NCBI GenBank assembly: GCA_010015655.1
Contig: ML976659.1
Coordinates: forward strand, 484,099-548,098
DNA: 64,000 bases
Reading direction: 5' to 3'
Source: Bimuria novae-zelandiae CBS 107.79
Taxonomy: Eukaryota; Ascomycota; Dothideomycetes; Pleosporales; Didymosphaeriaceae
Shown: in pieces, positions 33,601 through 43,468 of the stretch
How positions within the stretch are numbered: position 1 is the stretch's first letter
Layout: every line of letters begins with the position of its first letter
Position numbers and translations under genes: made by a program
Notes under the pieces: generated by a model
What the model was told of the DNA's origin: nothing
The model's input: only the letters and a program-made list of their open reading frames with translations
Databases searched by the model: none

Positions 33601-36520
33601 GCCACCTTCTAGCGATATATTAACAGGGTACTATATGGCCTACTTGACGACTTTTACATAGCATATCTAGATAATATTCTTATCTACTTAGAGGATCTAC
33701 TATACTATAAGGAGCATGTTGCGCAGGTGCTTAAACGACTCCACGACGCTAGTTTATAAGTAGATATTAAGAAGAGCAAGTTTATAGTAACTAGGACAAA
33801 GTTCCTTAGCCTTATTATTAGCACTTAAGGTATTTAAAAGGACCTAGAGAAGATCGCTGCTATGCAGGACTAGCCTATACCTATATTAGTTAAAAGCATA
33901 TAGTTATTTTTAGGCTTTTATAACTTCTACCAAACCTTCCTTAAGGACTATAGACGCATTATTAGACCACTTATAAAGCTCCTTACGAAGGGCGCCTAGC
34001 ATGCCTTTAAAGAGCGAAAGCTTACAGCCTTTTAGCAAGTTAAAGACCTTATGCTATTAAATAACGTACTTGCTTACTACTCTCCCTATCGCGTTACACG
34101 TATAGAAATAAACGCAAGCGATGGTGTTATTGCTAGCGTACTCTCTTAGCTACAGGACGATAGACTCTGGCAACCTATAGCCTTCTATTCTAAGATAATA
34201 AGCGACCCGCAGATAAACTACGATATACACAATAAAGAAATACTGGCCGTAATCTATAGCCTTAAAGAATAGAGATCTTAGCTTATTAGTCTATAGATAA
34301 CTAAGCCCTTTAGCGCTATTACTAACTATTAAGCGCTAGAGTACTTCTCTACTAAGCGCAAGCATGCTTCTGTATAGGACTAGGGGCAGGTAGAAGGCTA
34401 CCCCATTTCCCACTATTGTCACACAAAGGCCAGATTAAACAGCTGAGTCGCCCCTATTTGGAGAGGGACAGTAGCAAGAAAGACCGCTCCTATAGCAGCG
34501 ATAGCACTAGTATAAGTGGCCCTTACTAAGTGCAGGGCACGTCTACATACCCCCTAGGAGGTTATATAGGACGTAAAACCAATACTACTACTACTACTAC
34601 TACTCTACTAAGCGCAAGCTCACTCCTCGATAGATACGCTAGGCTATAATAGTGGCTAATTTTAACCTAAAGCTTACCTACTAACTAGGCACTACTAACG
34701 TGGTGGCTAACGCGCTATTACGCAAGCAGGAGAAACTATAGACTTAGAAAAAGAAGGATAAGATAGCTCGCATAAGGGTCTTCTTATAGGCTAAGTAGCT
34801 AGACGTTAATATAGTGCAAGAAGCCACAACCTAACTCGCTAACCTAGCCACTTAAGGATTATAAGGCTAGGAGCTTAAGATCGCTATAACAGACACCTTT
34901 CTAGCCTCTCCCTCTATAGAGGATCCTTATGCCCTCGTCGATTAGGTAATTAAGGTAAACTAGAATCACGATAGCCTATAAAAGCTACAGGAAAAAGCTC
35001 TATCTAATAACTAAGGACTATAGAAGCTAAATAATTAAGATCTACTCCTACATAAAGATTAGCTAATTATCTCAGCAGTTAACTTCCTACGCACCTACTT
35101 AATCTAAGCCGCCTATACTACGCAGCTCACTACTTACCTAGGAAAAAGGAAGATAGCAAAGCTACTTAGAGATTAGTACTATTAGCCAAATCTAGCAAAG
35201 GATATAGACACCTATATCGCCGCCTATAAGGCTTGTTAATGGAGTTATACGCCTTGCGACTACACCCTAAGACTACTTAAGCCACTATTAATACTAAAGT
35301 AAGTATAGTAGGACGTTTTAATAAACTTTAAGTTATTCCTACCCGACAAGAAAGGGTACGATAACGCCTTTATTATAGTTAACTGCCTAAGTAAGCGCTG
35401 CTTCTCACTACCCTGCCACAAGACAACCACGGCGGAACAGGCTATAGATATATACTATCGCTACATCTGGCGCGTGTACGGCCCACCCAAGTCTATCGTC
35501 TCTAATCGAGGCCCGCAGTTTATCTTAGCATTTATAAATAAGCTATGCTAACTTATAGGCGTTAAGCAAAAGCTCTTAATAGCTTATTATCCTCAGACTA
35601 ATAGCAACATAGAAATTATAAACTAGTACCTTAACCAGCGCCTTTGCCCATTTATTAACTACCACCAGGATAACTGGTCTGACCTACTACCCTGCATAGA
35701 CTGGGCCTAGGCTATACTGCCTCATGAGACTACAGGCCTCTCGCCGTACGAGATCGAGTTCGGACATCAGCCTACACACCACTGGGACTAGGAAGAGCGG
35801 ACAAAGACCTCGCCCATAGCCCGTAAGCAAATGTCCTAAGAGGAAGCGCAGAACTACGTAAAGGTTTAATATAACGCTATAAAGCAGGCTATAGAGATAG
35901 CTTAGAGAGGGATTATTCATGCCTAGGAGCAACAAGCACGTTAAGCAAATAAAAAGTAATATAAGTTAAATTTTAAAGTAGGCGATTAAGTCTATATCAC
36001 GCCGAGAGGCTTTACAACTAACTAGCCTAGTTAGAAGCTTGACTAGCAGATATACAGGCCCTACCTAATTATCGCTATAAAAGGACACTCCTACTAAGTT
36101 AAGCTTCCGCCGTATATACACATGCATAATGTCTTCCATGCAAACCACCTATAGAAAGCTGCCATAGATATACTACTAGGTTAGATAGAGCCAGAAGAGG
36201 AGCTAATAGAGGTTAACAGTAACCTAGAATGGCAAGTAGAGGAGATCCTTAATAGCCGTATCTACTAAGGACGTTTATAATATAAAGTCTCCTAGACTGC
36301 CTATAATCCTAACCCTACCTGGTACAACGCCCGAGGCTTTGTTGGGGCACTATATAAGGTAAAGGAGTATTATAACGCATACCTAGATAAAGCGGGGCTA
36401 CTATTATAACTAGACATCTAGCTGCAAGCGTATAAGGCCAGCACCTATCTAGAGATAATAGAGGAAGATAACAAAGCTATAGTTATACTAGCACAAGGCA
36501 AGACACGAAGGAGGTAACAT
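30620..36520 (+). pseudogene. gypsy gag-pol remnant with C-terminal chromodomain
   Basis: Readable parts: gag-like sequence 30.6-31.9 kb with a zinc knuckle near 32.02-32.06 kb; protease remnant INTGVGSYVLVY near 32.32 kb (Asp of DTG replaced by Asn); RT with FTKLDVRQAFYCI near 33.47 kb and YLDNILIY near 33.67 kb (second Asp replaced by Asn); RNase H around 34.1-34.3 kb (IEINASDGVIASVLS); integrase with SIVSNRGPQF near 35.5 kb; chromodomain WQVEEILNSRIY near 36.23 kb, then WYNARGF. Stops occur throughout, and RNase H is cut by the LINE fragment at 34364-34602. Confidence 0.85.
34364..34602 (+). mobile_element. 239-bp LINE 3'-end fragment inserted in the gypsy RNase H region
   Basis: An inverted copy of the last ~230 bp of the host LINE (28.3-28.53 kb), ending in (CTA)n. 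It is bounded by a perfect 17-bp target duplication starting CTCTACTAAG at 34347-34363 and 34603-34619. Removing it restores a continuous gypsy reading (EYFSTKRK then LTPR). This is a classic 5'-truncated target-primed insertion, later than the gypsy insertion. Confidence 0.93.
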
Positions 36521-36560
36521 AACAGACTTAGAGAACTGCGCCTACCTTAGAGGGGGGTAA

Positions 36561-36829
36561 TATAATAGCCTAGCATGCTAACAGGACACATGACCTCGCG
36601 TAAGAGGCGCGACTGCCTCACGCCTAGGTACAGCTACCTTACGCCTGGGCGCAGCTGCCCACGCACCTAGTGTAGCTATCTTAGATAGATAGATGTTCCG
36701 TGCCGAGCGGCAGCGCATAAAAGCGCCGCAGGCCTGTGTACCTATAGTCTCCTCATCTTAGTGTAGCTAAAATAGAGCTAACCTACCTTATCTACTCTCT
36801 TGATGCAGGAGCCCGTGCCCGTCCTTACA
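36561..36829 (+). repeat. gypsy 3' LTR
   Basis: 269 bp, its start TATAATAG is the transition-mutated form of the 5' LTR's TGTGACGG; ends CCTTACA. Confidence 0.93.
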
Positions 36830-38533
36830 GTGGTAGTAGGCGTAGTATAGTAGGCAGGGATAATGCCTCTAACCGCTATTGTAAGGGCCTTTTCTAGGGC
36901 GGCGATATGCCACCTAAGTTATATACTAACCTTTTAGTTCTGCGTAGCTCTTATAATCTTAGGGGGCTTCGTGCGCCCTCCATACCAGGCCTCGTTTCTA
37001 TATAGTAGGCGTAGTAGTACGCATGAGATTACTACTTTACGCAGTAAGCTGGCTAGTAGGCCATACTAGATTCTAGTAAGACTACGGATATGCTGTGTAA
37101 CTGCGCGTCCTTTAGCTACGCGGGTAATAATATATATTTTAAAATTAAGCTTCTTATTAAAGTAAACACCTAGCTAGCGTAGCGCCTTGTCTAGTAGTGT
37201 AGGTTAGAGGATAAGCTAATCGTTAATCTAAATAAGTAGCGAATAGTTACTTTTCTACTTAGTTAGGTGTATTATTTCGAGTTTCTCTAGGGCAAATGCC
37301 ACGTAATTAGCGTCTCCTTAGGAATTTATAGCGCCTATATCTTCTGCCAGCATTTCCACGTTCTAGTCTAAAGAGTAGGATCGCCTATAGAGGCAGATAT
37401 TGTCTACGTACCTAAAGCGCCTAGTAGGGTCTTGCTAAAGTAGCTCTGCTAGATAAAGTGTGTATAGCACTAGTAATAGTAGTAAGCCCTGCGGCGTCCC
37501 GCACTATACTAGGTAGGGCGCTATAGTAGCTTCTCCTAATCGCACTTAGACGCGACGGTCCTAGAGGAAGTTTTTTATAATTAAGAGGGCGCTATTATGC
37601 TATCCTTAGGCCTTTATCCTATATAAAAGTTAATTTTTAAGAAGTGCGTTAAAGGCGCCTTAGACATTTATAGTAACTATAGTAACGTGCTAGCCATTAG
37701 AGAAGGCGTCCTCTACGTTATATATAAAGGCGGCTACTAGGTCTATAGCTAATCTCTTAGGGAGAGCCCCCCCGTGTTAGGGGCTTAGTATATCGTGTGC
37801 CATGGCAGTGCTAGCAAATCTCCTTACTAAGATTCTCTCTAGGCCCTTGCCAAGACAGGATAGCAGGGCAATAGGTCTTTATAATCTAGAGGAGGATTTA
37901 TCCTTTTTGCCTATCTTAGGTATTATAACAACCTCTGCAACCCTCCACGCGTGGGGGAAGTAGCTAAGGGCCAGACAGCGCTAGTATAGGCTAGTAAGAT
38001 ATGTCTAAATATAGTGCTAGCATGCGGTAAGCATGCGGATAATAATCCTATCTATACTAGGTAAGGTGCTTAAGACTCCTATTATATTACGCTTAACCTC
38101 TTTAGGGGAAAGGTATAGGTCCTAGGGGAGGGCGTAATAGCCCTGTAATCCTTAGACGTTAGGGTGTAAAGCCTCTAGTAAGTTATTACTATTATTAAAA
38201 TAGTAGAGTATTACTTATCTAAGCGTCTCTGCTTTCTCTTGCGGGTTAGTAATATAGCGCCCCTTATAGGCTAGTGGCAGGTCTAGTCTTGTTAGCTCTA
38301 GCTTATGCTAGCCTATAATTTAAAAGAGGTCAGAGTCCTCCTTTACGCTATTAATAGTATGTTGCTAGTATTATCTCTTAGCCTTTCTTACTATGGTTAG
38401 AAAGCTACGAGTCTCTAGGGTCTGGGTACTATGTGGCCCCGTCTAGACTTAAGGTGCAGGCGCCTGGCGTCAGCGCACTCGTTTGTCCACTAAGGTGCCG
38501 CCTTCCTGCCGTCCCTCTTTGTTTCTTTACCTA

Positions 38534-39326
38534 ATATTGGCGTATGGAGGAAAAGGTTATAGAATTGGCAATTTTATTAACGATCTCGTTATCGCCTAAA
38601 AATCCGCTTTGGACTCTATACCCCTGCTTAACTATAAGTATTAACAAGCCTTCAGATTTTAGAGCTATCTTAAGGTAGTCTATATTAGAAAGAACTAATA
38701 ATTACAATTTAAGGTTACCTTGCACCGGCGTCGTCAATTCTGGGAGTTTCACTAAGTAACATCCCTCCTGTTATGAGGCTCTCACACCTTGTTCCGATCC
38801 GGGTTAGGGCGGTAAGGTATCGTGGTGCTTCACGGATTATTTAGTGGTACAAGTTGATGCGACACTTAGCGCGGCTAGACAATCTAATCTTATAACGATA
38901 TATATTCAAGTGGTCGTGGAAAAGCGTCCATTTTCGGAGGTGGTTTGCCGCCGCTTTTGGCGGCGTTTCCACCTCGCTTGGCCCCCAAAGGCTCGCTGCT
39001 TTAACGATGACCCTGGTCGCTCGAACGGTGCCTGGACAGGGATCGTTGGCGCGCAGCGCGTCGGTTACCCACGCCTTGCTAGGCTCACTTCCCCTCATCA
39101 CCGTGCTCGAGGGCAAGCGCCGCCGCGAACAACGCCGCTGGACTGACGTTAGACACGATGACCCTCCACTTTCTGCTCCGCAGGCCTCGGTCAGAACAAC
39201 CCTATAAATCAACCTCCTACCAGGCCTTCTCCTCTACAGATCCAACCATTGCAACCATTGCAACGCATACCTCGCGCATCCAGCCGCCTTCCTCGACCTC
39301 GCCGACCTGCTCGCGACGCGGCGACG
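38534..39326. other. Unassigned repeat-flank sequence
   Basis: Up to about 38.83 kb the DNA is mixed RIP-like sequence of unknown origin (the right side of the LINE target). From about 38.84 kb it becomes GC-rich with overlapping short frames that I take as the 5' region of the degraded DUF3435 gene. No other motif found. Confidence 0.4.
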
Positions 39327-41980
39327 ATGGCTCGACGCAGCCGCAGACTTGGCACCTCCCGCGCCGTGCCTGCAGCGGTCTCTACTATTGCTACGAGTAG
39401 AACGAAGAGACAATGCTATAATAATCTTTATACCTTAACTATCGTGCTGATCTATAAAAACCTGTTACCCCCCGTAACACCCTTATTAGACTATAGTTCC
39501 AGCTTCGTCTGCGAGGAAGATCTCGAACTAGTTATATACTTAACCTTAGACACGGATGCTGGATCACCAGCGGACGCAGAAACTAATAGTTACAAAGACA
39601 GCGGCATTAGCTTAGATGTAGAACGGGATAGAGAGCGGGATCTACTAGCTTCTAAAGTAGCTGCGATACTAGAGAGAATAGCCTACTATTAGAAGCAAGG
39701 TCCGGCGAAACTAAGACACTCTAATAAAACGACAAAACTATAGAAGACGGAAAGCTAATTTTAAAAAAGGTAAGCATTATAGAGGTCGTTTGCATAACTT
39801 AGACTAATAATGCTTAAATACTACCTTATAGTCTAGGAAGTGACGGGGCTGTCTCTAAAGGAACAGCTACGCAAATGCGACCTAGCCATATTTAAGACAT
39901 ATCTAGAATAGCGAATAGAGCATTCCTAAATTAAGAAGGAAAGTGCAATTAATGCTTATTAAAAATAGATTAGTATATATTACGATTAAGTTATAGGCCA
40001 TGTAATAGCTAATAAGGTCCTTAAAGATGTCTGCAGAGTTCGTTAGGCCCTACAATCCCCTAATTAGCGATTAATCCCTAACCTAACGCAGTAGATACCA
40101 GAGCTCCAACTTGACAGGTTAAAGAAGGACAAGCTAGCTATGTATGTCCAGGACCTCTTTGCCATCCTACGTGCCCTTTAGGTAGATAATAAAAAGCTAT
40201 TGCACGGCTTTATTCGCGTGTAGATTTTGGCCCTCCTCCTCTTAAGTGCAGCTACTGCTACACAATTAAAAGTGCTTGTAGAGAGTGTAAGTAACAAAGG
40301 AAGTAATAAAGCACTCTACTTTAGGAATATATTACTTATAAAGGTCCCTAGTCTTACGGATCCTAGACAAAGCATTTTTATAGCGAACGTGAACCTAGTG
40401 CACGTTAAGAACAAGGAGAGAGACGGAACACTATACGTTATACTATAAAAATTATCGTGCCTTGTTAACTTATTATTTGCCCTTTAAAAAGAAGTTTATA
40501 TTTCACCTTAAGGGGTTGCCTGCGTACTGTATAGTGTCGCATTTACTAGCTATCGGCTTCAGGCAGGATGCATTCCACGATAGTTTTTCCACTATTTAGC
40601 AAATCTTCGATCTTAAGATACTAGTAGAACGCGAGGTTCTCCGTATTAGATAAAAGGAGGACAAGCTAGATAAGCCTTTCTTCTACAACGTTTAAAGCAT
40701 AGTAAAAGGTGGCTATGCCCTTCTGCCATTAGCGTTCCCTTACTAGAAATATTAGGAAATTTTCGTCCAACTAGGGCGCGTTGCAGAATTCGAAGAAAAC
40801 ATTAAGCTTTACTAGCTACGACGAGCTTCTAGGGACAAGATTAATAGTAGGCGACCTTTACAAATAACTTAGCTCTTTATATTAAAGCTAATAGACGTTG
40901 CTAGAGGCTCTTCCTACCACAAACTAAAACTAGACTATAGGCCACAGCAGCGAAACTTATAAAAAATATTATACGCTAACGCACATCGCACGCGACTTCT
41001 AATTAATCTATTTTAGTATACCTTCTTAAGATAACTTAGTTTAGTCTATTATAAGGATAGGCTTATCACGAGATTGGCGTGCGCTAGTTAAACTAGATAA
41101 TAAGTAATAAGAGGAGGTGCGTAACTACCCGCTGCTTATAGCACTCTGTAAGGAAAGGGATAATTATAAGCACGAGCTGCATAGACAAGGCTTCTAGCCA
41201 CTTGTTTAGGCTTAAGGAACTTCGCTTTACGCAGACTATAAGTTGACTAGCCATAGGATTGACTGCACTACGGAGAAGTTACGTAAAAAGCGCCTAAAAG
41301 AGGTAATCTAAACGTTCCACGACTTAATTAATGCTATTAAGATTAGGGAGTAGCTTAGTGGGAAGCCTGCAACCGAGATCCTTACTCTACTAACCCTAGA
41401 ATTTGAACTCTAAGAGCGTGCTATTGTAGCTAATATGCTCTCTAAGCCTTTTAAGAACGATCTAGCTCGCATTTAATATATTTACACTTTAGCCTAACTA
41501 TACCGCCTCTAAGAAACCCCTCGCCCAAAGGCTTGTAAACAAAAAGTAGATTCTAAAGAAGATTTGGTGTTATCCTTAAGAGCAGGTAGGCCTATAACTA
41601 AGCCTATAGGGCTAAATATTAGATTTGAAAGGGTTAAGCCCGCCGTATCTAGAAGCGAAGGAGTTGCTAATGCTTAGTCTTATTATCTATACCTAATAAT
41701 CCTTCCACATCCTGTATGTCTTTTCTATATAGGTTAAGAGGAGCTTTCGTACGAATGGCGCATGCGCTATATACCGCGAAAAGATATCCTTAAGAAGCAC
41801 GTTAAGGTATATTTTAAGGACTTTTAGTATTAGGGTGAGTTTGAATGCCGTCACCCTTCCTGTTCTAAGAAGCTAGATAGGATGGAACATTTCATGAGGC
41901 ATGCGTTGGACGTACACGGCGTCTGCCATTAATGTATTGGTGAAGCTGACTTTGGTCCACAGAAGATATATTTTCACCAA
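39327..41980 (+). pseudogene. DUF3435 (PF11917-type) protein gene, degraded
   Basis: The frame starts at MARRSRRLGTSRAV (39327) and is open to 39692, then continues through many TAG/TAA codons. DUF3435 marks: LDRLKKDKLAMYVQDLFAILRAL (broken before a stop) near 40.1-40.2 kb, LALLLLSAATATQLKVLVE near 40.23-40.29 kb (family consensus has an R-P-G here), NLVHVKNKERDGTL near 40.4 kb, the DYRPQQRNL segment near 40.93 kb, and a C-terminal zinc-finger-like CRHPSCSKKLDRMEHFMRH near 41.84-41.92 kb. DUF3435 proteins are relatives of tyrosine recombinases and include the 'captains' of Starship elements. The box-I Arg codon appears replaced by CAA, as G-to-A mutation would do. Clearly dead; whether it was a captain cannot be told. 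Confidence 0.7.
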
Positions 41981-42289
41981 TTTTCGTTAGCAAGCTATCT
42001 AACGCGGATGCTTAAGAGATTGCTTCTAAGCCTGCATCCTGCAAGCGGTAAAGGGACTTTTTCTAGGACCGAATTAAGAAGCTGAAGACTAGGCATACTA
42101 TTCTTCGTTGTGTAATGAAAACTATAGTTATCTAGCTTAAGTGTGACGTTTAATAGGTATTCTGGTTGGAGGATCGGGTTGACGGCTCCTAGCAGATGGT
42201 GTCTTTTCCTTGATTGTGGATATTAGTGTGAGTTCTGCAGCCTTCTGGGGATTCGTTGGCACATCATGTGTAGCTTATAGCAGCTCCTC

Positions 42290-42545
42290 CGCTAGCGACC
42301 CTTGCAAATCTCTAGCGATTCTTTGAGGAAATTTCTAGCGACCCTTGCAAATCTCTAGCGATCCTTGCAAATCTCTAGCGATCCTTGCAAATCTCTAGCG
42401 ATCCTTGCAAATCTCTAGCGATCCTTGCGAATCTTTAGCGATTGTTTAAGGAAATCTCTAGCGATTTTTGCAAATCTCTAGCGATCCTTGCTCTAGCGAT
42501 TCTTTGAGGAAATCTCTAGCGATTCTTTAAGAAAATCTCTAAATC
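42290..42545 (+). repeat. Minisatellite, 20-bp unit
   Basis: Tandem units of CCTTGCAAATCTCTAGCGAT, nearly perfect in the middle (about 42.35-42.43 kb), with variant units at both sides (GATTCTTTGAGGAAAT forms). Unit boundaries are by eye. Confidence 0.9.
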
Positions 42546-43044
42546 TCCTAGTTCTAGTATATCTTTCCTGTATTTATTTCCTGTTTAACATATTTCTATT
42601 GTAACAGGAACAATCGCTCGACGGCCGGAGGATCCTTGGCCAAGCAAGACAAGAGCCGAGATCGTCCAAAACCGACACTCATCCGTATCGGACCTATTTC
42701 AGACCTATCAAACCGACGGTCGACCTGTGGCTAATCCGTGCTATCTAGCCATTGGGAAGGAGGTGTATATAGAAGAGCTTGTTGCCTTTTTAGTTCAGCA
42801 CCTTTTCGGTATCCTTTCGTACCAGGCCTATAGGCACTTAATTCATTCGAGGCTACTTTCTCATACACGCACTCCCATATGCCTCTGCTAGGAGATACGC
42901 CAATATCAATCCTTTAAGTGACCTGCGCCGATACATCTATCACAACATATATTTATTAATACCTATTTATTAGTACATTTTCTTAACATATTTTTATTAA
43001 TATATTTTTCGTAATGTATTTTTATGAATCTATTTTTATTAATC
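42546..43044. other. Non-coding region with T-rich simple repeat
   Basis: 42.6-42.9 kb looks like ordinary, unmutated sequence without a gene. 42.94-43.04 kb is a degenerate repeat of TATTTTTATTAAT-type units that runs into the LINE 5' repeat. It could be promoter, leader or insertion-site sequence. Confidence 0.45.
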
Positions 43045-43468
43045 TATTTTTATTAATCTATTTGTTGAGAATATGTAGGTTCAGTCCAGATTGGTGGAGA
43101 AAAACACCACAACAGCGAGAATCTCAATTCCTGGAATTAACGCGAAATTCTAGCTGCAAACACCTGCCCTGATCGCCAATTGAATAGCCAGCACCCAGGC
43201 GCAGGAGCCCACTGCGACTAAGGCGCCATGGCGACGCAATGGCCTCAACAGGCAACTATTTTTATTAATCTATTTGTTGAGAATATGTAGGTTCAGTCCA
43301 GATTGGTGGAGAAAAACACCACAACAGCGAGAATCTCAATTCCTGGAATTAACGCGAAATTCTAGCTGCAAACACCTGCCCTGATCGCCAATTGAATAGC
43401 CAGCACCCAGGCGTAGGAGCCCACTGCGACTGAGGCGCCATGGCGACGCAATGGCCTCAACAGGCAAC
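43045..43468 (+). repeat. Tandem 212-bp 5' repeat of a LINE
   Basis: Two head-to-tail copies, 43045-43256 and 43257-43468, about 210 of 212 positions the same (C/T and A/G differences). Each holds the leader and the first ten codons of ORF1, so the start codon occurs at 43228 and 43440; in the first copy it opens only a short frame ending TAG at about 43290. Confidence 0.92.

Larger units (their letters stand above)
29932..36829 (+). mobile_element. Ty3/gypsy chromovirus-type LTR retrotransposon, RIP-degraded
   Basis: LTRs of exactly 269 bp at 29932-30200 and 36561-36829; target duplication GTGGC (29927-29931) / GTGGT (36830-36834), one C-to-T apart. A polypurine tract (AGAGGGGGG) precedes the 3' LTR. 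The element sits inside the minus-strand LINE and can be lifted out to rejoin it. Internal order on the + strand is gag, protease, RT, RNase H, integrase, chromodomain, as in chromoviruses. The LTRs stay fairly GC-rich while the interior is eroded. Confidence 0.93.
28288..38521 (-). mobile_element. LINE (RT + RNase H), RIP-degraded, 5'-truncated, interrupted by a gypsy element
   Basis: Oriented on the minus strand with its 3' end at the left, where a (TAG/CTA)n tail sits. A 12-bp target duplication TTTCTTTACCTA lies at 28276-28287 and 38522-38533. Minus-strand translation shows a reverse-transcriptase core: GTPQG followed by LYTLYLAELL, then FRYVDNICLY (normally xxDD) near 37.4-37.5 kb. Beyond the gypsy insertion an RNase H follows, with LDGSEQ and FDAEAVGA near 29.4-29.6 kb. 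RT followed by RNase H is typical of Tad/I-type LINEs. Without the gypsy and its 5-bp duplication the LINE is about 3.3 kb, so an endonuclease and ORF1 are missing. Many stops; not functional. Confidence 0.82.

Noticed and set aside
42290..42545. CRISPR-like repeat array
   Set aside because: Units are contiguous with no spacers and the genome is fungal; it is a minisatellite.
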